From assembly GCF_034366625.1 (NCBI RefSeq), contig NZ_JAXMIH010000005.1:124001-188000 (forward strand): a stretch of 64,000 nucleotides of DNA, written 5' to 3'. The DNA is from Prosthecobacter sp. (GTDB lineage: Bacteria; Verrucomicrobiota; Verrucomicrobiia; Verrucomicrobiales; Verrucomicrobiaceae). Numbering within the stretch: the first letter of the stretch is position 1; each line of letters starts with the position of its first letter. The position numbers and the translations under genes were made by a program. Shown here piece by piece: positions 16,061-25,495 of this stretch. The notes under the pieces are model-generated. The model was given only the letters and a program-made list of their open reading frames with translations. It did no database searches and was not told the DNA's origin.

Positions 16061-16924
16061 CTAGGGCTGCCGCTCCTGCTCGCGGAACTGCGTGGGCGTG
16101 AGCTTGGTCATCTTCTTGAAATCCTTGGAAAAGAAGAACTGGTCGTGATAGCCGACCTGGCGGGCGATTTCTTTGACGGGATCGTCGGATTCGATGAGGC
16201 GGCGCTTTGCCTGATTGATGCGCTCCCGCCGCAGCCAGTCGATGGGGCTGGTGCCGATGGCGGCTTTGAACTGGCGGCTGAAGTGGCTCTCGCTCATGCC
16301 GCTGAGGTTCGCCAACTCGGACACGCGCATGGGCAGATGGAAGTAGAGGCGCATGCGTTCGAGCGCCTTGGATACGGCCTGTGGCAGCTCTGGCTGCACG
16401 AGACCTGGTTCGGAAAGGCGCACGTGGAAGGCGAGGCCGATGATGGCGGCCACGGCGGCGCTGGCGAGCGCGGCATCGCTCGGACGCGTGCCGCTCATGT
16501 ATTGAAACGCATTTTGGAACTCGCGCATGACGGCCTGCTCGTTGATGCCTTCGAGCACAGGCTGCGAGCGCACTTGCAGCAGCTCGGCGATACGGTCGAG
16601 CGAACGGCCTTCAATCCGCATCCAGTAAAGCTCCCACGGATCACGATTGTGCGCCCCGTAGAGGTGCGGGTGGTGGCAGTTTACCCAAACGAGGCCACCA
16701 GGGCCGACCTCGTGCCGTTTGCCGCCCACTTGCACCCAGCCACGGCCCTTGAGGCAGAGAATCAGCTCGTGGCCCGGATAGGTCTCGCGCTCGATGCGAT
16801 GCTCAAAGCCAGCCTTCAGGTGCCCGGCACGCACCACGGAATAAAACAAATCACGCTGCCAGTCCGCAGGAGTGGCGTAAAGATTCGTCAGGAAGACGGT
16901 TTCCTGGAACAGCGTGGCTGCCAT
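16061..16924 (-). CDS. AraC family transcriptional regulator
   Basis: A regulator of about 287 residues. The N-terminal cupin sensing domain (YPGHELILCLKGRGWVQVGG, GGLVWVNCHHPHLYGAHNRDPWELYWMRIEG) is followed by a C-terminal double helix-turn-helix of about 100 residues (MRVSELANLSGMSESHFSRQ, INQAKRRLIESDDPVKEIAR, QVGYHDQFFFSKDFKKMTKL). This layout is common in regulators of sugar use. A GGAGG lies just before, so the start could also be the ATG at 16939. The gene is divergent from the FmdB-type gene, and no sugar operon lies next to it. The target is unknown. Confidence 0.92.
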   Translation of the reverse strand: MAATLFQETVFLTNLYATPADWQRDLFYSVVRAGHLKAGFEHRIERETYPGHELILCLKGRGWVQVGGKRHEVGPGGLVWVNCHHPHLYGAHNRDPWELYWMRIEGRSLDRIAELLQVRSQPVLEGINEQAVMREFQNAFQYMSGTRPSDAALASAAVAAIIGLAFHVRLSEPGLVQPELPQAVSKALERMRLYFHLPMRVSELANLSGMSESHFSRQFKAAIGTSPIDWLRRERINQAKRRLIESDDPVKEIARQVGYHDQFFFSKDFKKMTKLTPTQFREQERQP

Positions 16925-17084
16925 GAACGAATAATACATCTCCTCCCACCATGGTGTCGAGGACTGATTACATCTTCCAAAAGCTGAGCCGGGGAAAATC
17001 CTTTTGCAGCAGAGGGTGCAGCACGGCATAATCACCACCCCGTTGCGCGATCCCAGAAACCCCCCGCGCACTTTTTCCAGAACC

Positions 17085-17402
17085 ATGCCCACCTACGATT
17101 ACGAATGCCAGACGTGTGGCCACCAATTTGAAGCCAAGCAGTCCATGAAGGACGCGCATCTCACCGACTGCCCGCAGGAGGGCTGTCCCGGTCCGATCAA
17201 GCGCAAGATCGGCCTCGGTGCCGGTTTGATCTTCAAAGGCTCCGGCTTCTACATCACTGACTACCGCAGCGATTCCTACAAAGCCGGTGCGAAGAAAGAT
17301 TCTGAAGGCTCAGCTTCATCTACAAGCACACCGGCCGCTCCCAGCACGCCTGCGCCTGCCAGTCCTGCACCCGCGCCTGCGAAAACAAGCACGGCGGCCT
17401 GA
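17085..17402 (+). CDS. FmdB family zinc-ribbon protein
   Basis: A 105-residue protein starting MPTYDYECQTCGHQFEAKQS, the standard opening of the FmdB/CxxC_CxxC_SSSS family. The zinc ribbon has CQTC then C-P-Q-E-G-C near residues 12-35, followed by KRKIGLGAGLIFKGSGFYITDY, which is also characteristic. The C-terminal third is a low-complexity Ala/Ser/Pro/Lys tail. The family is described as putative regulatory proteins, but a firm molecular role is lacking. Confidence 0.92.
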   Translation: MPTYDYECQTCGHQFEAKQSMKDAHLTDCPQEGCPGPIKRKIGLGAGLIFKGSGFYITDYRSDSYKAGAKKDSEGSASSTSTPAAPSTPAPASPAPAPAKTSTAA

Positions 17403-17431
17403 TTCTGCCTTCACACACACCTCCTGCCGCC

Positions 17432-18004
17432 GTGACTCACCACCTGCTTCAGACGCTGCGGTTGCTTTTGGTCAGTGCGCTGGCGGGTGCAGCTTGGGTG
17501 GCGCATCGTCCTGCCGAACTGCCCAACACACCCCCGCCTAGCGCTGCCAAGGCCGATGACATGCTCGACATGCTGCGCCAGACGGCGATCAAGCGCGCGG
17601 CGGTGATGGAAATCAGCGAGGCCGAGGTGAACCGTCATCTTACCACGACGCTTGCGGGCAAGGTCGCGAACGTGTTTGGTGACTGGGTGGCCTTTGATGG
17701 AGCGCGCATTGACTTGGAGCCGGACAGCGCACGACTTTTCCTGGTGTGGAAGCTCAAAGGCCACACGCGCACCGCCAGCGTCGATCTCGCCATCAGCCGT
17801 GATGCGGACAACTTCCACGTCGAGCTGTTGCACGGTGCCTATGGTCATCTTGGCATGCCGCGCGGCATGATGCGCCCGCTGTATCCATCTTTGCGTGCGG
17901 TGGCGGAGGCGCTCGACCCTGAGATTCGGGCGCTGTTCCAGATGACCCGAATCACCATCGCCAAGGACAAACTCGTGCTCGATCCCCGCTTCCCTTCCGC
18001 ATGA
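17432..18004 (+). CDS. Hypothetical exported or membrane-anchored protein
   Basis: A 190-residue protein with a GTG start at 17432 (MTHHLLQTLRLLLVSALAGA), which reads as a signal peptide or membrane anchor. The rest (about 40-190) has alternating beta and helical patterns (VAFDGARIDLEPDSARLFLV, FHVELLHGAYGHLGMP) that I cannot assign to a family. Its stop overlaps the start of the next gene (ATGA at 18001-18004), so the two are translationally coupled and probably act together. Confidence 0.8.
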   Translation: MTHHLLQTLRLLLVSALAGAAWVAHRPAELPNTPPPSAAKADDMLDMLRQTAIKRAAVMEISEAEVNRHLTTTLAGKVANVFGDWVAFDGARIDLEPDSARLFLVWKLKGHTRTASVDLAISRDADNFHVELLHGAYGHLGMPRGMMRPLYPSLRAVAEALDPEIRALFQMTRITIAKDKLVLDPRFPSA

Positions 18005-20469
18005 TTCGTCATCTTCCATTCGTCCAGGCGGTCGTGATCGCGTTCATCTGCGCCACACTGTTTGCCACGGCGCAGACGCCCGCGCCGCCCTTCCCGCAGC
18101 TCACCAAGGAGCAGAAAGCGGCCGCTGCGGCCATCGAGGCACCAAAAACTTTCACGCCACCACCGCTGCCAGGCCAGTTGCAGGGCAACGCGCCTGCCAA
18201 GCCTGCGGCACCATCCACCCCGCCTACAGAACCGGCGAAGGCAGTCGTGCCGCCGCCTGCTGGCAATGCCGCCAGCAAGATGCAGGTGCTCGAAGCCGTC
18301 ACGCAGCCTGCGGCCAATCAGGTGCCGCGATCGGCAGCTCCTTCGGATAAAATCCCCATCACCAGCTCCACCAGCACCACAGGACAGTTCATCGTGCATG
18401 GGAAGGTGTTTCAGACTCGCAGTGCCATGTCCACACGCTGCGAGGAGATTTCGCAGGAGCTGCGCAAGGTGCTTCATGACAAGGAGCCATGGGTGCTTCC
18501 CGTCGTCGTGCTGCTCAACACAGGCGAAGAAGCCACCAAATCGAAGGGCCCGCCGATTTCCACCGCCATCACCGAACTCACGCACGGCGGATTTCATGTG
18601 CAAGTCACGATCAACGAACGTCCCGGTCTCAAAGAGACGGACTTACGCAAGGAAGTTGCGCGCGCCCTCCTCGCCGAACGCATCCTGCGCAATCATCAAA
18701 AAATCACCACGCCCGAAGGGCGCCTGCTGCTCCCGGACTGGATCATGACCGGTGTGCTGCACGCGATGGACTACCGCGCCAGCGCCCGTCCCAGCGCCCT
18801 GTTTTCCACCATCTTCCGCAGCGGCAAAATCTACGGCATCGAGGAGATCATCGAGGCCTCTCCGGTCGAGATGGACGGCCTCTCCCGCACCATCTACGAA
18901 ACCTCCTGCTGCGCCCTGGTGCTCGCACTTGTCGATCAGCCGGACGGCTCTCAGCGCTTCAACAAATTCCTCAACGCACTTGCCAGCGATCCACGTTCCG
19001 AGCGCGAGCTGCTCAGCGCCGCGTTTCCAAATTTCGCCGCCTCGGCTTCGAGTTTGAACAAATGGTGGTCGCTCCAGCTTGCCACGCTCTCCAAACCTGG
19101 CATCGCCGAGCCGTTCACCGCCGTCGAGAGCCTCAAGGCCATCGAAGGCGCCATCACCATTCGCTACGAGGCAAAACCCGACGAGGTGCCGAAGAACGTG
19201 AAACCGCGTCCGTTTGTCCTTCCCACACCTCTGGTCGTTGCGTCGAGTGAACCAAGGCCGCTGCAGCCATCAGTCACAGACGATCCGCCCAAACCGAAAT
19301 CCAAGGACACGGCCGAACCCAAAGTCGGCGAAGCAGAAGATGCGAGCGATGAAAAACCGAAACGCAGCCTGTGGCGACGTCTGCTTTTCCTCGGCGATCC
19401 CGATGAGGACGAGTCCAAAACCGCTGAAACGCCTGTCGCGAATGAGGCTGCCCACGATGCGGAAAAGAAGCCGGGATTCTTTGGGCGTCTCTTTGGCGCC
19501 GGTTCCGACGAGAAGAAGGAAACAGACAAACCCAAGGCCGCTGAAGTCGAAAAACCCAAGACCGCAGCAGCAGACGAACTGGGGGCCAAGGAAGAAAAGA
19601 AACCCTCCCTGCTCAATCCGCTGAACTGGTTCCGCGGTGGCAGCAAAGACGAAGAGCCGAAAAAGGAGGATCTGCCTGTCAAAGATGCGCAGGCACCCGG
19701 CGCACCGTCTGCCTCTCTCGATGTTGCCCGCCTCATTTCGCCGGCGCTCGCTGATGCCTGGCAATGGCTTGCTCCTGCGGCGCCACGCATGACCGCAGAA
19801 CCGCTGTTTGATTTCCGCAAACGCAAACCCAAGCCGGACGAAGAGAAAAAGGAGGAAACACCCCGGAAGGCTGCTGCCAAACAGGATAGCAAGCCGCGCA
19901 CGAGCAATCCCAACTCCAAATCGACCTCCAAACCGTCAACGGCTCCCTCCGGCACGCCTCGCACCAATAATCCGAACGCCAAACCCGTTCCGGCGGAACT
20001 GATCAAACCCGCCACCGGTGCCGCCCCGCTCACATCCGCCGCCAAATCCGGCTTGGTACCTGTGGTTCTGCCACTGGAGGAATACCAGCACATCCTCAAG
20101 CGCCCGGATCGCGTCCAAATCCTCAACTACAACGTCGCCTCTCTCCGGGCGCTAGAACTGCGCGTCAGCGTGCTGTTCCGTCCTGTCGTCACCGGTTATC
20201 TCGCCGCTGTGGTTGACCTGCAGGCAGGAAAAACCAAGGACATGGAGAAGCGCCTCGCCACGCTGCATGCGTTTGCCCTCGTCGCGTATCAGAAATCCAT
20301 CGCCGTGCGCGATTACCTCGACTGGTTCGAAGCCAGCGAAAACGGCCGCCTCTCCGGCAAGTTCGACGACTTCCTCGAACTTCCCGCCATCATCCAAAAA
20401 GAACTCCCGCCACGCACCGATCCGATCTCAAAGTATCTCGATGCCATCGATAAGGAGTTCACGAAGTAG
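18001..20469 (+). CDS. Large unknown exported protein with low-complexity linkers
   Basis: An 822-residue protein with an N-terminal signal peptide (MIRHLPFVQAVVIAFICATL, cleavage likely near FATAQ) and a Pro/Ala-rich linker to about 130. A folded region spans about 130-390; its pattern (KEVARALLAERILR, LLLPDWIMTGVLHAMDYRAS) resembles peptidase MA-like domains, but no HExxH is visible. Between 454 and 551, three short aromatic/basic motifs (KRSLWRRLLFLGD, KKPGFFGRLFGAGSDE, KKPSLLNPLNWFRGGSKDE) sit in acidic Lys/Glu-rich spacers. A second linker and a C-terminal folded region (about 680-822) follow. It is coupled to the preceding gene. No function can be assigned. Confidence 0.82.
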   Translation: MIRHLPFVQAVVIAFICATLFATAQTPAPPFPQLTKEQKAAAAAIEAPKTFTPPPLPGQLQGNAPAKPAAPSTPPTEPAKAVVPPPAGNAASKMQVLEAVTQPAANQVPRSAAPSDKIPITSSTSTTGQFIVHGKVFQTRSAMSTRCEEISQELRKVLHDKEPWVLPVVVLLNTGEEATKSKGPPISTAITELTHGGFHVQVTINERPGLKETDLRKEVARALLAERILRNHQKITTPEGRLLLPDWIMTGVLHAMDYRASARPSALFSTIFRSGKIYGIEEIIEASPVEMDGLSRTIYETSCCALVLALVDQPDGSQRFNKFLNALASDPRSERELLSAAFPNFAASASSLNKWWSLQLATLSKPGIAEPFTAVESLKAIEGAITIRYEAKPDEVPKNVKPRPFVLPTPLVVASSEPRPLQPSVTDDPPKPKSKDTAEPKVGEAEDASDEKPKRSLWRRLLFLGDPDEDESKTAETPVANEAAHDAEKKPGFFGRLFGAGSDEKKETDKPKAAEVEKPKTAAADELGAKEEKKPSLLNPLNWFRGGSKDEEPKKEDLPVKDAQAPGAPSASLDVARLISPALADAWQWLAPAAPRMTAEPLFDFRKRKPKPDEEKKEETPRKAAAKQDSKPRTSNPNSKSTSKPSTAPSGTPRTNNPNAKPVPAELIKPATGAAPLTSAAKSGLVPVVLPLEEYQHILKRPDRVQILNYNVASLRALELRVSVLFRPVVTGYLAAVVDLQAGKTKDMEKRLATLHAFALVAYQKSIAVRDYLDWFEASENGRLSGKFDDFLELPAIIQKELPPRTDPISKYLDAIDKEFTK

Positions 20470-20476
20470 GCGGACC

Positions 20477-21040
20477 TCAGTTCAGCCCCACGTCCTCGGG
20501 CATGCCGGCCATCACTTTATAAATCGGCCCCATGTCTTCGAGAATGGCACCCCACATTTTGGCGGGTTTTTCGACGGTGAGGACAAGCGGACGTGCGCTG
20601 GTGGTGATCCACGAGCGCAGCTCGAGCTCGTTTTCAAGCTGACCGCCGCTCCAGCCGGAGTAGCCGACGAAGCCGCGCACATCGTGACCCAGGCTCAGTG
20701 CATGCAGCGCATCGGCCACGGACAGGTGCGTCTGACAGCGCAGCGTGCGGCGGCGCTTGTTCCACTGTAGCGCGGCAAAGGCCAGCTTGTCCGTCGCCAC
20801 CGGGCCGCCCATGAACACCGGCACCTCGCCGAGGGCACCGAGATCCTGGTCCGGCAGCAGGTCGGCCACACGCTGCTCCAGCGGGCGGTTCAGGATGTAA
20901 CCAAAGGCACCGTCCTTCGCATTGTGCGCCGCCATGAAGACCACGCAGCGCGCGAAGTTCGCATCACGCATCGCCGGTGAAGCGAGCAGCAAATTGCCAC
21001 TGAGAGAAGGCGATGATTCGTTTTTGTTTTCCGAAGGCAT
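20477..21040 (-). CDS. yqgE: YqgE/AlgH family protein (DUF179)
   Basis: A 187-residue member of the UPF0301/AlgH family. It shows LSGNLLLASPAMRDANFARC, GAFGYILNRPLEQRVADLL, PVFMGGPVATDKLAFAALQ and GYSGWSGGQLENELELRSW, all hallmark segments. Length is normal. The family has been linked to alginate regulation in Pseudomonas, but the general biochemical role is not established. It is convergent with the upstream gene (7 bases between stops) and is separated from the oxidoreductase behind it by a strong terminator. Confidence 0.94.
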   Translation of the reverse strand: MPSENKNESSPSLSGNLLLASPAMRDANFARCVVFMAAHNAKDGAFGYILNRPLEQRVADLLPDQDLGALGEVPVFMGGPVATDKLAFAALQWNKRRRTLRCQTHLSVADALHALSLGHDVRGFVGYSGWSGGQLENELELRSWITTSARPLVLTVEKPAKMWGAILEDMGPIYKVMAGMPEDVGLN

Positions 21041-21085
21041 GCGATGTCTGACGCAATAACTACGCCAGTCGCTCGATTGTGCATC

Positions 21086-21132
21086 GAAAAAAATGCGCGC
21101 CGAACTTCACAGCTCGGCGCGCAGTTTTTTTT
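21086..21132 (-). terminator. Bidirectional intrinsic terminator
   Basis: A perfect 9-bp stem GCGCGCCGA (21095-21103) / TCGGCGCGC (21114-21122) is flanked by seven to eight A residues on the left and eight T residues on the right. It therefore forms hairpin plus U-tract on both strands. It ends minus-strand transcription from the oxidoreductase gene (stop at 21155), upstream of the yqgE start. Confidence 0.9.
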
Positions 21133-21154
21133 GAAATTGCGAAACCCGGTCGTT

Positions 21155-22516
21155 TTATGCCGCCGCGACTTCGAAGCCCTTACGATAGGTCTTTGTCAGC
21201 AACGCGTCGGCCTCCGGCGCATTCGGGAAGCGCAGGTTTGCCGCGTCCCATTCCAGCACCTTGTTCGCCTCCTCCATGCGTCCCGTGACCGGATCGATCT
21301 TCGGAATCGCCAGACGAGTGGCCACGTTGCCGAGCTGCACGGTTTCGGCGAGCGGACCGGCGTAGTGGAAGCCGTCACTGGTCTTCTTGCTCGCGAGGCA
21401 GGCGTCCACCCAGGTGTGCCAGTGGCTGCGGGCCTCCTCTTTCGGGTATTTGAAGCCGGTGAATTTGTCGAGCGGATACAGCCGGGGCCCCGCCACATGC
21501 GCGAGCACCATCGTACCGCCTTCGCCGATGAAAATCGAGCCGCTGCTGGGCAGATCAATGTCACCAGGCATCTGCGCCAGCTTGTAGCTCGGCTTCAGGC
21601 CGCCGTCCATCCACGTCAGCTTCATCGTCTTGCCCGCCGTGTACTCAGTGCCGGGGAAGACGTAGTGAATCGTCTCATGCGTGGGCCAGATCTGGTCGTT
21701 GATGCCGCTGTTCTTTGCCTGAACGCTGATCGGCGCGGTCAAATCGAGCGCGGTGAAGACAGGGTCCATGATGTGGCAGCCGAAGTCGCCCAACCCGCCG
21801 CCGCCAAAGTCCTGCCAGTCACGCCAGATGAACGGGTGATAGGCCTGCGCATACTCGCGCATCGGCGCGGCACCGATCCACAGGTCCCAGTTCAGATTCG
21901 CCGGCACCGGAGACGATGGCGGCGGCTGGAACATGCGCGTCCGCTCATTGCCGGTCACGCCGACCCACGAGTACACTTCCTTGATCTTGCCGATCGCGCC
22001 TTCTTTGATCAAACGCGTGCCCATGCGGTACTCGATGGCCGAGTGGATCTGATTCCCCATCTGCGTCGTGAGATTCTTCTTCTCCGCCCACAGGCGCATC
22101 TGCCGAGCCTCCCACACCGTGTGCGCCAGCGGCTTCTGACAATAGACATGCTTCCCACGCTGCATCGCCGCCACGGCGACCGGCGCATGCATGTGATCGG
22201 GAATGCCCACCGTCACCGCATCAAACCCATCACCCAGCGTGCTGAACATCTCGCGGTAGTCGGAGAAATGCTTCACGCCCGGAAACTCCTTGTCCGCCTT
22301 GTCGAACCGGTTCGCGTCCACATCGCAGAAGCCCACAAACTTCACCGCCGCATGCGATCCGACGTTGTGCAGATCGCTGTAGCCCATGCCGTTCACGCCC
22401 ACGCAGGCCACCTGCAGTTTGCTGTTGAGGTTCTGGCCACGCACGAACGCGGGAAACGCGACGGCGGCAGAGGCCAGGGATGAATTCTTCAGAAAGGAGC
22501 GGCGTGAAGTGGGCAT
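21155..22516 (-). CDS. Tat-exported Gfo/Idh/MocA family oxidoreductase
   Basis: A 453-residue NAD(P)-dependent oxidoreductase. The N-terminus MPTSRRSFLKNSSLASAAVA is a twin-arginine signal (RRSFLK). The Rossmann segment is LQVACVGVNGMGYSDLHNVG followed by VGFCDVDANRF, and the lysine motif is CQKPLAHTVWEARQM, equivalent to EKP in the family. The C-terminal domain contains HIMDPVFTALDL, GTMVLAHVAGP and SHWHTWVDACLASKKTSDGF, typical of the large PVC-specific expansion of exported Gfo/Idh/MocA proteins thought to act on sugars in the periplasm. The substrate is unknown. It is followed by a strong terminator. Confidence 0.93.
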   Translation of the reverse strand: MPTSRRSFLKNSSLASAAVAFPAFVRGQNLNSKLQVACVGVNGMGYSDLHNVGSHAAVKFVGFCDVDANRFDKADKEFPGVKHFSDYREMFSTLGDGFDAVTVGIPDHMHAPVAVAAMQRGKHVYCQKPLAHTVWEARQMRLWAEKKNLTTQMGNQIHSAIEYRMGTRLIKEGAIGKIKEVYSWVGVTGNERTRMFQPPPSSPVPANLNWDLWIGAAPMREYAQAYHPFIWRDWQDFGGGGLGDFGCHIMDPVFTALDLTAPISVQAKNSGINDQIWPTHETIHYVFPGTEYTAGKTMKLTWMDGGLKPSYKLAQMPGDIDLPSSGSIFIGEGGTMVLAHVAGPRLYPLDKFTGFKYPKEEARSHWHTWVDACLASKKTSDGFHYAGPLAETVQLGNVATRLAIPKIDPVTGRMEEANKVLEWDAANLRFPNAPEADALLTKTYRKGFEVAAA

Positions 22517-22572
22517 GATTCGGTAGGTTGGGTTGTGAGCCTCAAACCTACGTTGCTTTGAGAGCCGTTTGT

Positions 22573-24732
22573 TCAGAGCATTCCACGCAGCCCGGTGAAG
22601 CGCTTCCGGCTCTCCTGCTTGCTCACGGCGAGCGACAGCGCCCGCTCATCGCCGACGAGCACGCACAGCTTCTTCGCACGCGTGACGGCGGTGTAGATCA
22701 GGCTGCGCTCCAGCAGCACGTAATGCTGCGTGCTGACGGGAATGATGACGCAGGGGAACTCGCTGCCCTGGCTTTTGTGAATGGTCAGCGCATAGGCGGG
22801 CTGGAGTTCGTCGAGTTCGCCGGGTTCGTATTCGACAAGGCGATCCGCATCGTAACGAACATGAATTTTAACGGGGTCGGCATCCATCGCGACGATATGG
22901 CCGATGTCGCCGTTGAAGACTTCCTTGTCGTAGTTGTTGTGCGTCTGGATAACCTTGTCACCGACGCGGAAGGTCACGCCAAAACGCTCGATCTCGAATT
23001 TCAGCTCGTTCGGCGGATTGAGCGCGAGTTGCAGGGATGCGTTAAGCGAGATCGTGCCGAGCAGGTTGCGGTTCATCGGCGTGAGCACCTGGATGTCGCG
23101 AATCGGATCGAAGCCATACTTGGCGGCCAAACGCGTATGCGCCAGTTCCACCAGCGTGTGCTTGATCTCTTCCGGCTCGGTGGCTTCGAGGAAAAAGAAG
23201 TCGCTGCGGCTTGAGGGTTTCAAATCGGGCACCTGGCCGCGGTTGATCGCATGCGCGCTGGTGATGATGCGACTGCTGGCGGCTTGGCGGAAGATTTCCG
23301 TGAGCTTCACGCATGGAGCGGCTCCACTGACGATCAAATCGTGCAGCACCATGCCAGGGCCAACGGACGGGAGCTGATCCGCATCGCCGACGATGAGCAG
23401 ATGCGCGCCCTGAGGCAAGGCGGAGAGCAGTTGGGCCATCAGTGGCGCGTCGATCATCGACGCCTCGTCGATCACGAACAAATCACCCACGAGCGGCTTG
23501 CCGCGATGCCGGCCCCATTGTCCATCGCCTTGGAATTCGAGCAGGCGATGCAGCGTTTTGGCCTCCAGGCCGGTGCTTTCGGTCAGACGCTTCGCCGCAC
23601 GGCCGGTGGGAGCTGCGAGCACGAGTTTGACCTGCTTGCTTTGCAGTATGAGCAGGATGCTGCGCAGAATGGTGGTCTTCCCCACGCCGGGTCCGCCGGT
23701 GATGATGAGCAGGCGTTGCCGCAAGGCCTCGCGCACGGCCCGCTGCTGGCTTTCGGCCAGTTCTTTGCCCGTTTTCTTCATCACCCACGCCAGCGCTGCG
23801 TCCTCGTCGATGACCGGATACGCCGCTGGCAATGCAGCGAGTGATTTCACGCTCGCGGCGATGCTTTGCTCCGCCGCACGCAGATACGGCAAATACAAGA
23901 ACTCACCGTGACGCTCGATCTGATCGCTTGTGATCAGCGCTTCGACTTGCGGAGCAATCAATGCTTCCACGCCGAGCAACTCAGCCGCTTTTTCGACCAC
24001 CTTGGCCTCCGGGAAGCAGCAGTGGCCGTTCCCCGCCGCCGTTTCGAGCACATGCAAAATGCCAGCCTTGATGCGCTCCGGCGCATCCTCGGCCACGCCG
24101 AGCTGATAGGCGATGTCATCCGCCGTCTTGAAGCCGATGCCGCGAATGTCCTGCGCCAGCCGATACGGATTCTCCTTCAACACCGTCTGCGCTTCGTCGC
24201 CATACGTTTTGTAGATCCTCAGCGCTCGCGAGGAGCTGATGCCGTGCTGATGCAGGAATAGCATGATGCCGTGAATCGACTTCTGCTTCATCCACGACTC
24301 GCGGATCTCGATGCGGCGCTTCTTGCCCACACCCTCGACGTCTTCGAGCTTCTTCGATTCGTTCTCGATGATGTCGAAGACCTTCGGTCCGAACTTCTCC
24401 ACCATCCGCTTCGCATACTTTGGCCCGATACCCTCGATCAAGCCGCTGCCGAGGTAGCGCTCGATCCCCGCGAGCGAATCCGGCCGCTTCAAGCTCAACT
24501 CATCCGCCTTGAACTGCGGTCCGAAATCGCGATTCGGCTCCCACACGCCCCGTGCCTCGAATTCCTCGCCCGCCACCACTCGCGGTGCTTTCCCGATCAA
24601 GCTGACGACATCGTTTCTGCCCTGTGGCACGACTTTGAGGATGCAGAAGCCGTTGTCCTCGTTGTGAAACACCACGCGGTCCACAAGTCCGCGCAGGACT
24701 TCGGCTTTGGTGGTGTTTCGTGGTGGGGGCAT
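22573..24732 (-). CDS. recD2: RecD2-type ATP-dependent 5'-3' DNA helicase
   Basis: A 719-residue superfamily 1B helicase of the RecD2 (RecD-like) type, which works without RecB and RecC. An OB-like N-terminal segment (VDRVVFHNEDNGFCILKV) is followed by a helix-hairpin-helix block (LIEGIGPKYAKRMVEKFG, LEDVEGVGKKRRIEIRESW, DIRGIGFKTADDIAYQLG). The Walker A is ITGGPGVGKTTILRS, the DEAS-like Walker B is LFVIDEASMIDAPLMAQLL, and later motifs include GDADQLPSVGPG and the C-terminal YALTIHKSQGSEFPCVIIPV plus YTAVTRAKK. It probably acts in repair and replication fork processing. Confidence 0.95.
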   Translation of the reverse strand: MPPPRNTTKAEVLRGLVDRVVFHNEDNGFCILKVVPQGRNDVVSLIGKAPRVVAGEEFEARGVWEPNRDFGPQFKADELSLKRPDSLAGIERYLGSGLIEGIGPKYAKRMVEKFGPKVFDIIENESKKLEDVEGVGKKRRIEIRESWMKQKSIHGIMLFLHQHGISSSRALRIYKTYGDEAQTVLKENPYRLAQDIRGIGFKTADDIAYQLGVAEDAPERIKAGILHVLETAAGNGHCCFPEAKVVEKAAELLGVEALIAPQVEALITSDQIERHGEFLYLPYLRAAEQSIAASVKSLAALPAAYPVIDEDAALAWVMKKTGKELAESQQRAVREALRQRLLIITGGPGVGKTTILRSILLILQSKQVKLVLAAPTGRAAKRLTESTGLEAKTLHRLLEFQGDGQWGRHRGKPLVGDLFVIDEASMIDAPLMAQLLSALPQGAHLLIVGDADQLPSVGPGMVLHDLIVSGAAPCVKLTEIFRQAASSRIITSAHAINRGQVPDLKPSSRSDFFFLEATEPEEIKHTLVELAHTRLAAKYGFDPIRDIQVLTPMNRNLLGTISLNASLQLALNPPNELKFEIERFGVTFRVGDKVIQTHNNYDKEVFNGDIGHIVAMDADPVKIHVRYDADRLVEYEPGELDELQPAYALTIHKSQGSEFPCVIIPVSTQHYVLLERSLIYTAVTRAKKLCVLVGDERALSLAVSKQESRKRFTGLRGML

Positions 24733-24833
24733 GTGCGCAGGCTAGCCAAGGATGTGCCTTCTCACAAATCCGATTGCCGCGCCCGCGCTTGATCCGCTGC
24801 CGATTTGGTCCCTTCTTCGGTTCAAACCAGCCC

Positions 24834-25442
24834 ATGCCTTCTTTGTTGTCCCATTATCAACTGTGTCTTCGCGATGGGCTTCCTGTGATCCTGCGCCCGC
24901 TGCTACCGGATGACCGGGAGCGGATCATTGATGCCTTCAAGCGGCTCTCGCCTGAATCCACTTACTTCAGGTTCTGGACGCGCTTTCGCGGTGTCAATCC
25001 GACCTTCATCGACAAGCTCTGTGCGGAAGATCAGGGCCAGCATGCGAGCTGGATCATCGTCATTCAAGACAACGACGATGTTCCCGGCGTGGGCGGCGGC
25101 TCTTTCTGGCGATCCGGTGAGGATGTGAGCATGGCGGAGGTTTCCTTCACGGTGGCGGATGAGTTTCAGGGCCAGGGAGCTGGCACCATTCTGCTGGCCG
25201 CCTTGTGGGAACATGCATTAGCCACCGGCATCCGGCAATTCGTGGCGCATGTGCTGGATGCCAATCATGTCATGATCACTTGGTGGAGCAGCCTGGGTGC
25301 GGCCGCCGTCCAGCATCCGCATGGCTGGGAAATGACGCTCACGCTCGATGAAGCCGCGCTGCCTGACACGTCGGCGGCCAACAGCTTGCGGCACTGGCTT
25401 GCCTTCCTCCGCGCCTCACCTCCAGAACCTCACTTGGAATGA
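24834..25442 (+). CDS. GNAT family N-acetyltransferase
   Basis: A 202-residue GNAT protein. The opening LRDGLPVILRPLLPDDRERI and RLSPESTYFRFWTRF is that of the acetyltransferase domain found alone or at the C-terminus of protein acetyltransferases of the Pat type. The acetyl-CoA loop is EVSFTVADEFQGQGAGTILL (Q/GxGxG/A). The start at 24834 is chosen over a longer upstream frame that overlaps the divergent recD2 promoter region. Protein acetylation is possible, but the substrate cannot be told from sequence. The stop overlaps the extended frame of the next gene. Confidence 0.88.
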   Translation: MPSLLSHYQLCLRDGLPVILRPLLPDDRERIIDAFKRLSPESTYFRFWTRFRGVNPTFIDKLCAEDQGQHASWIIVIQDNDDVPGVGGGSFWRSGEDVSMAEVSFTVADEFQGQGAGTILLAALWEHALATGIRQFVAHVLDANHVMITWWSSLGAAAVQHPHGWEMTLTLDEAALPDTSAANSLRHWLAFLRASPPEPHLE

Positions 25443-25495
25443 AGAGATCTCGTTGCAAGACTTCCGCGCCTCCCCACGACTCCTGCGTCCCCAAA

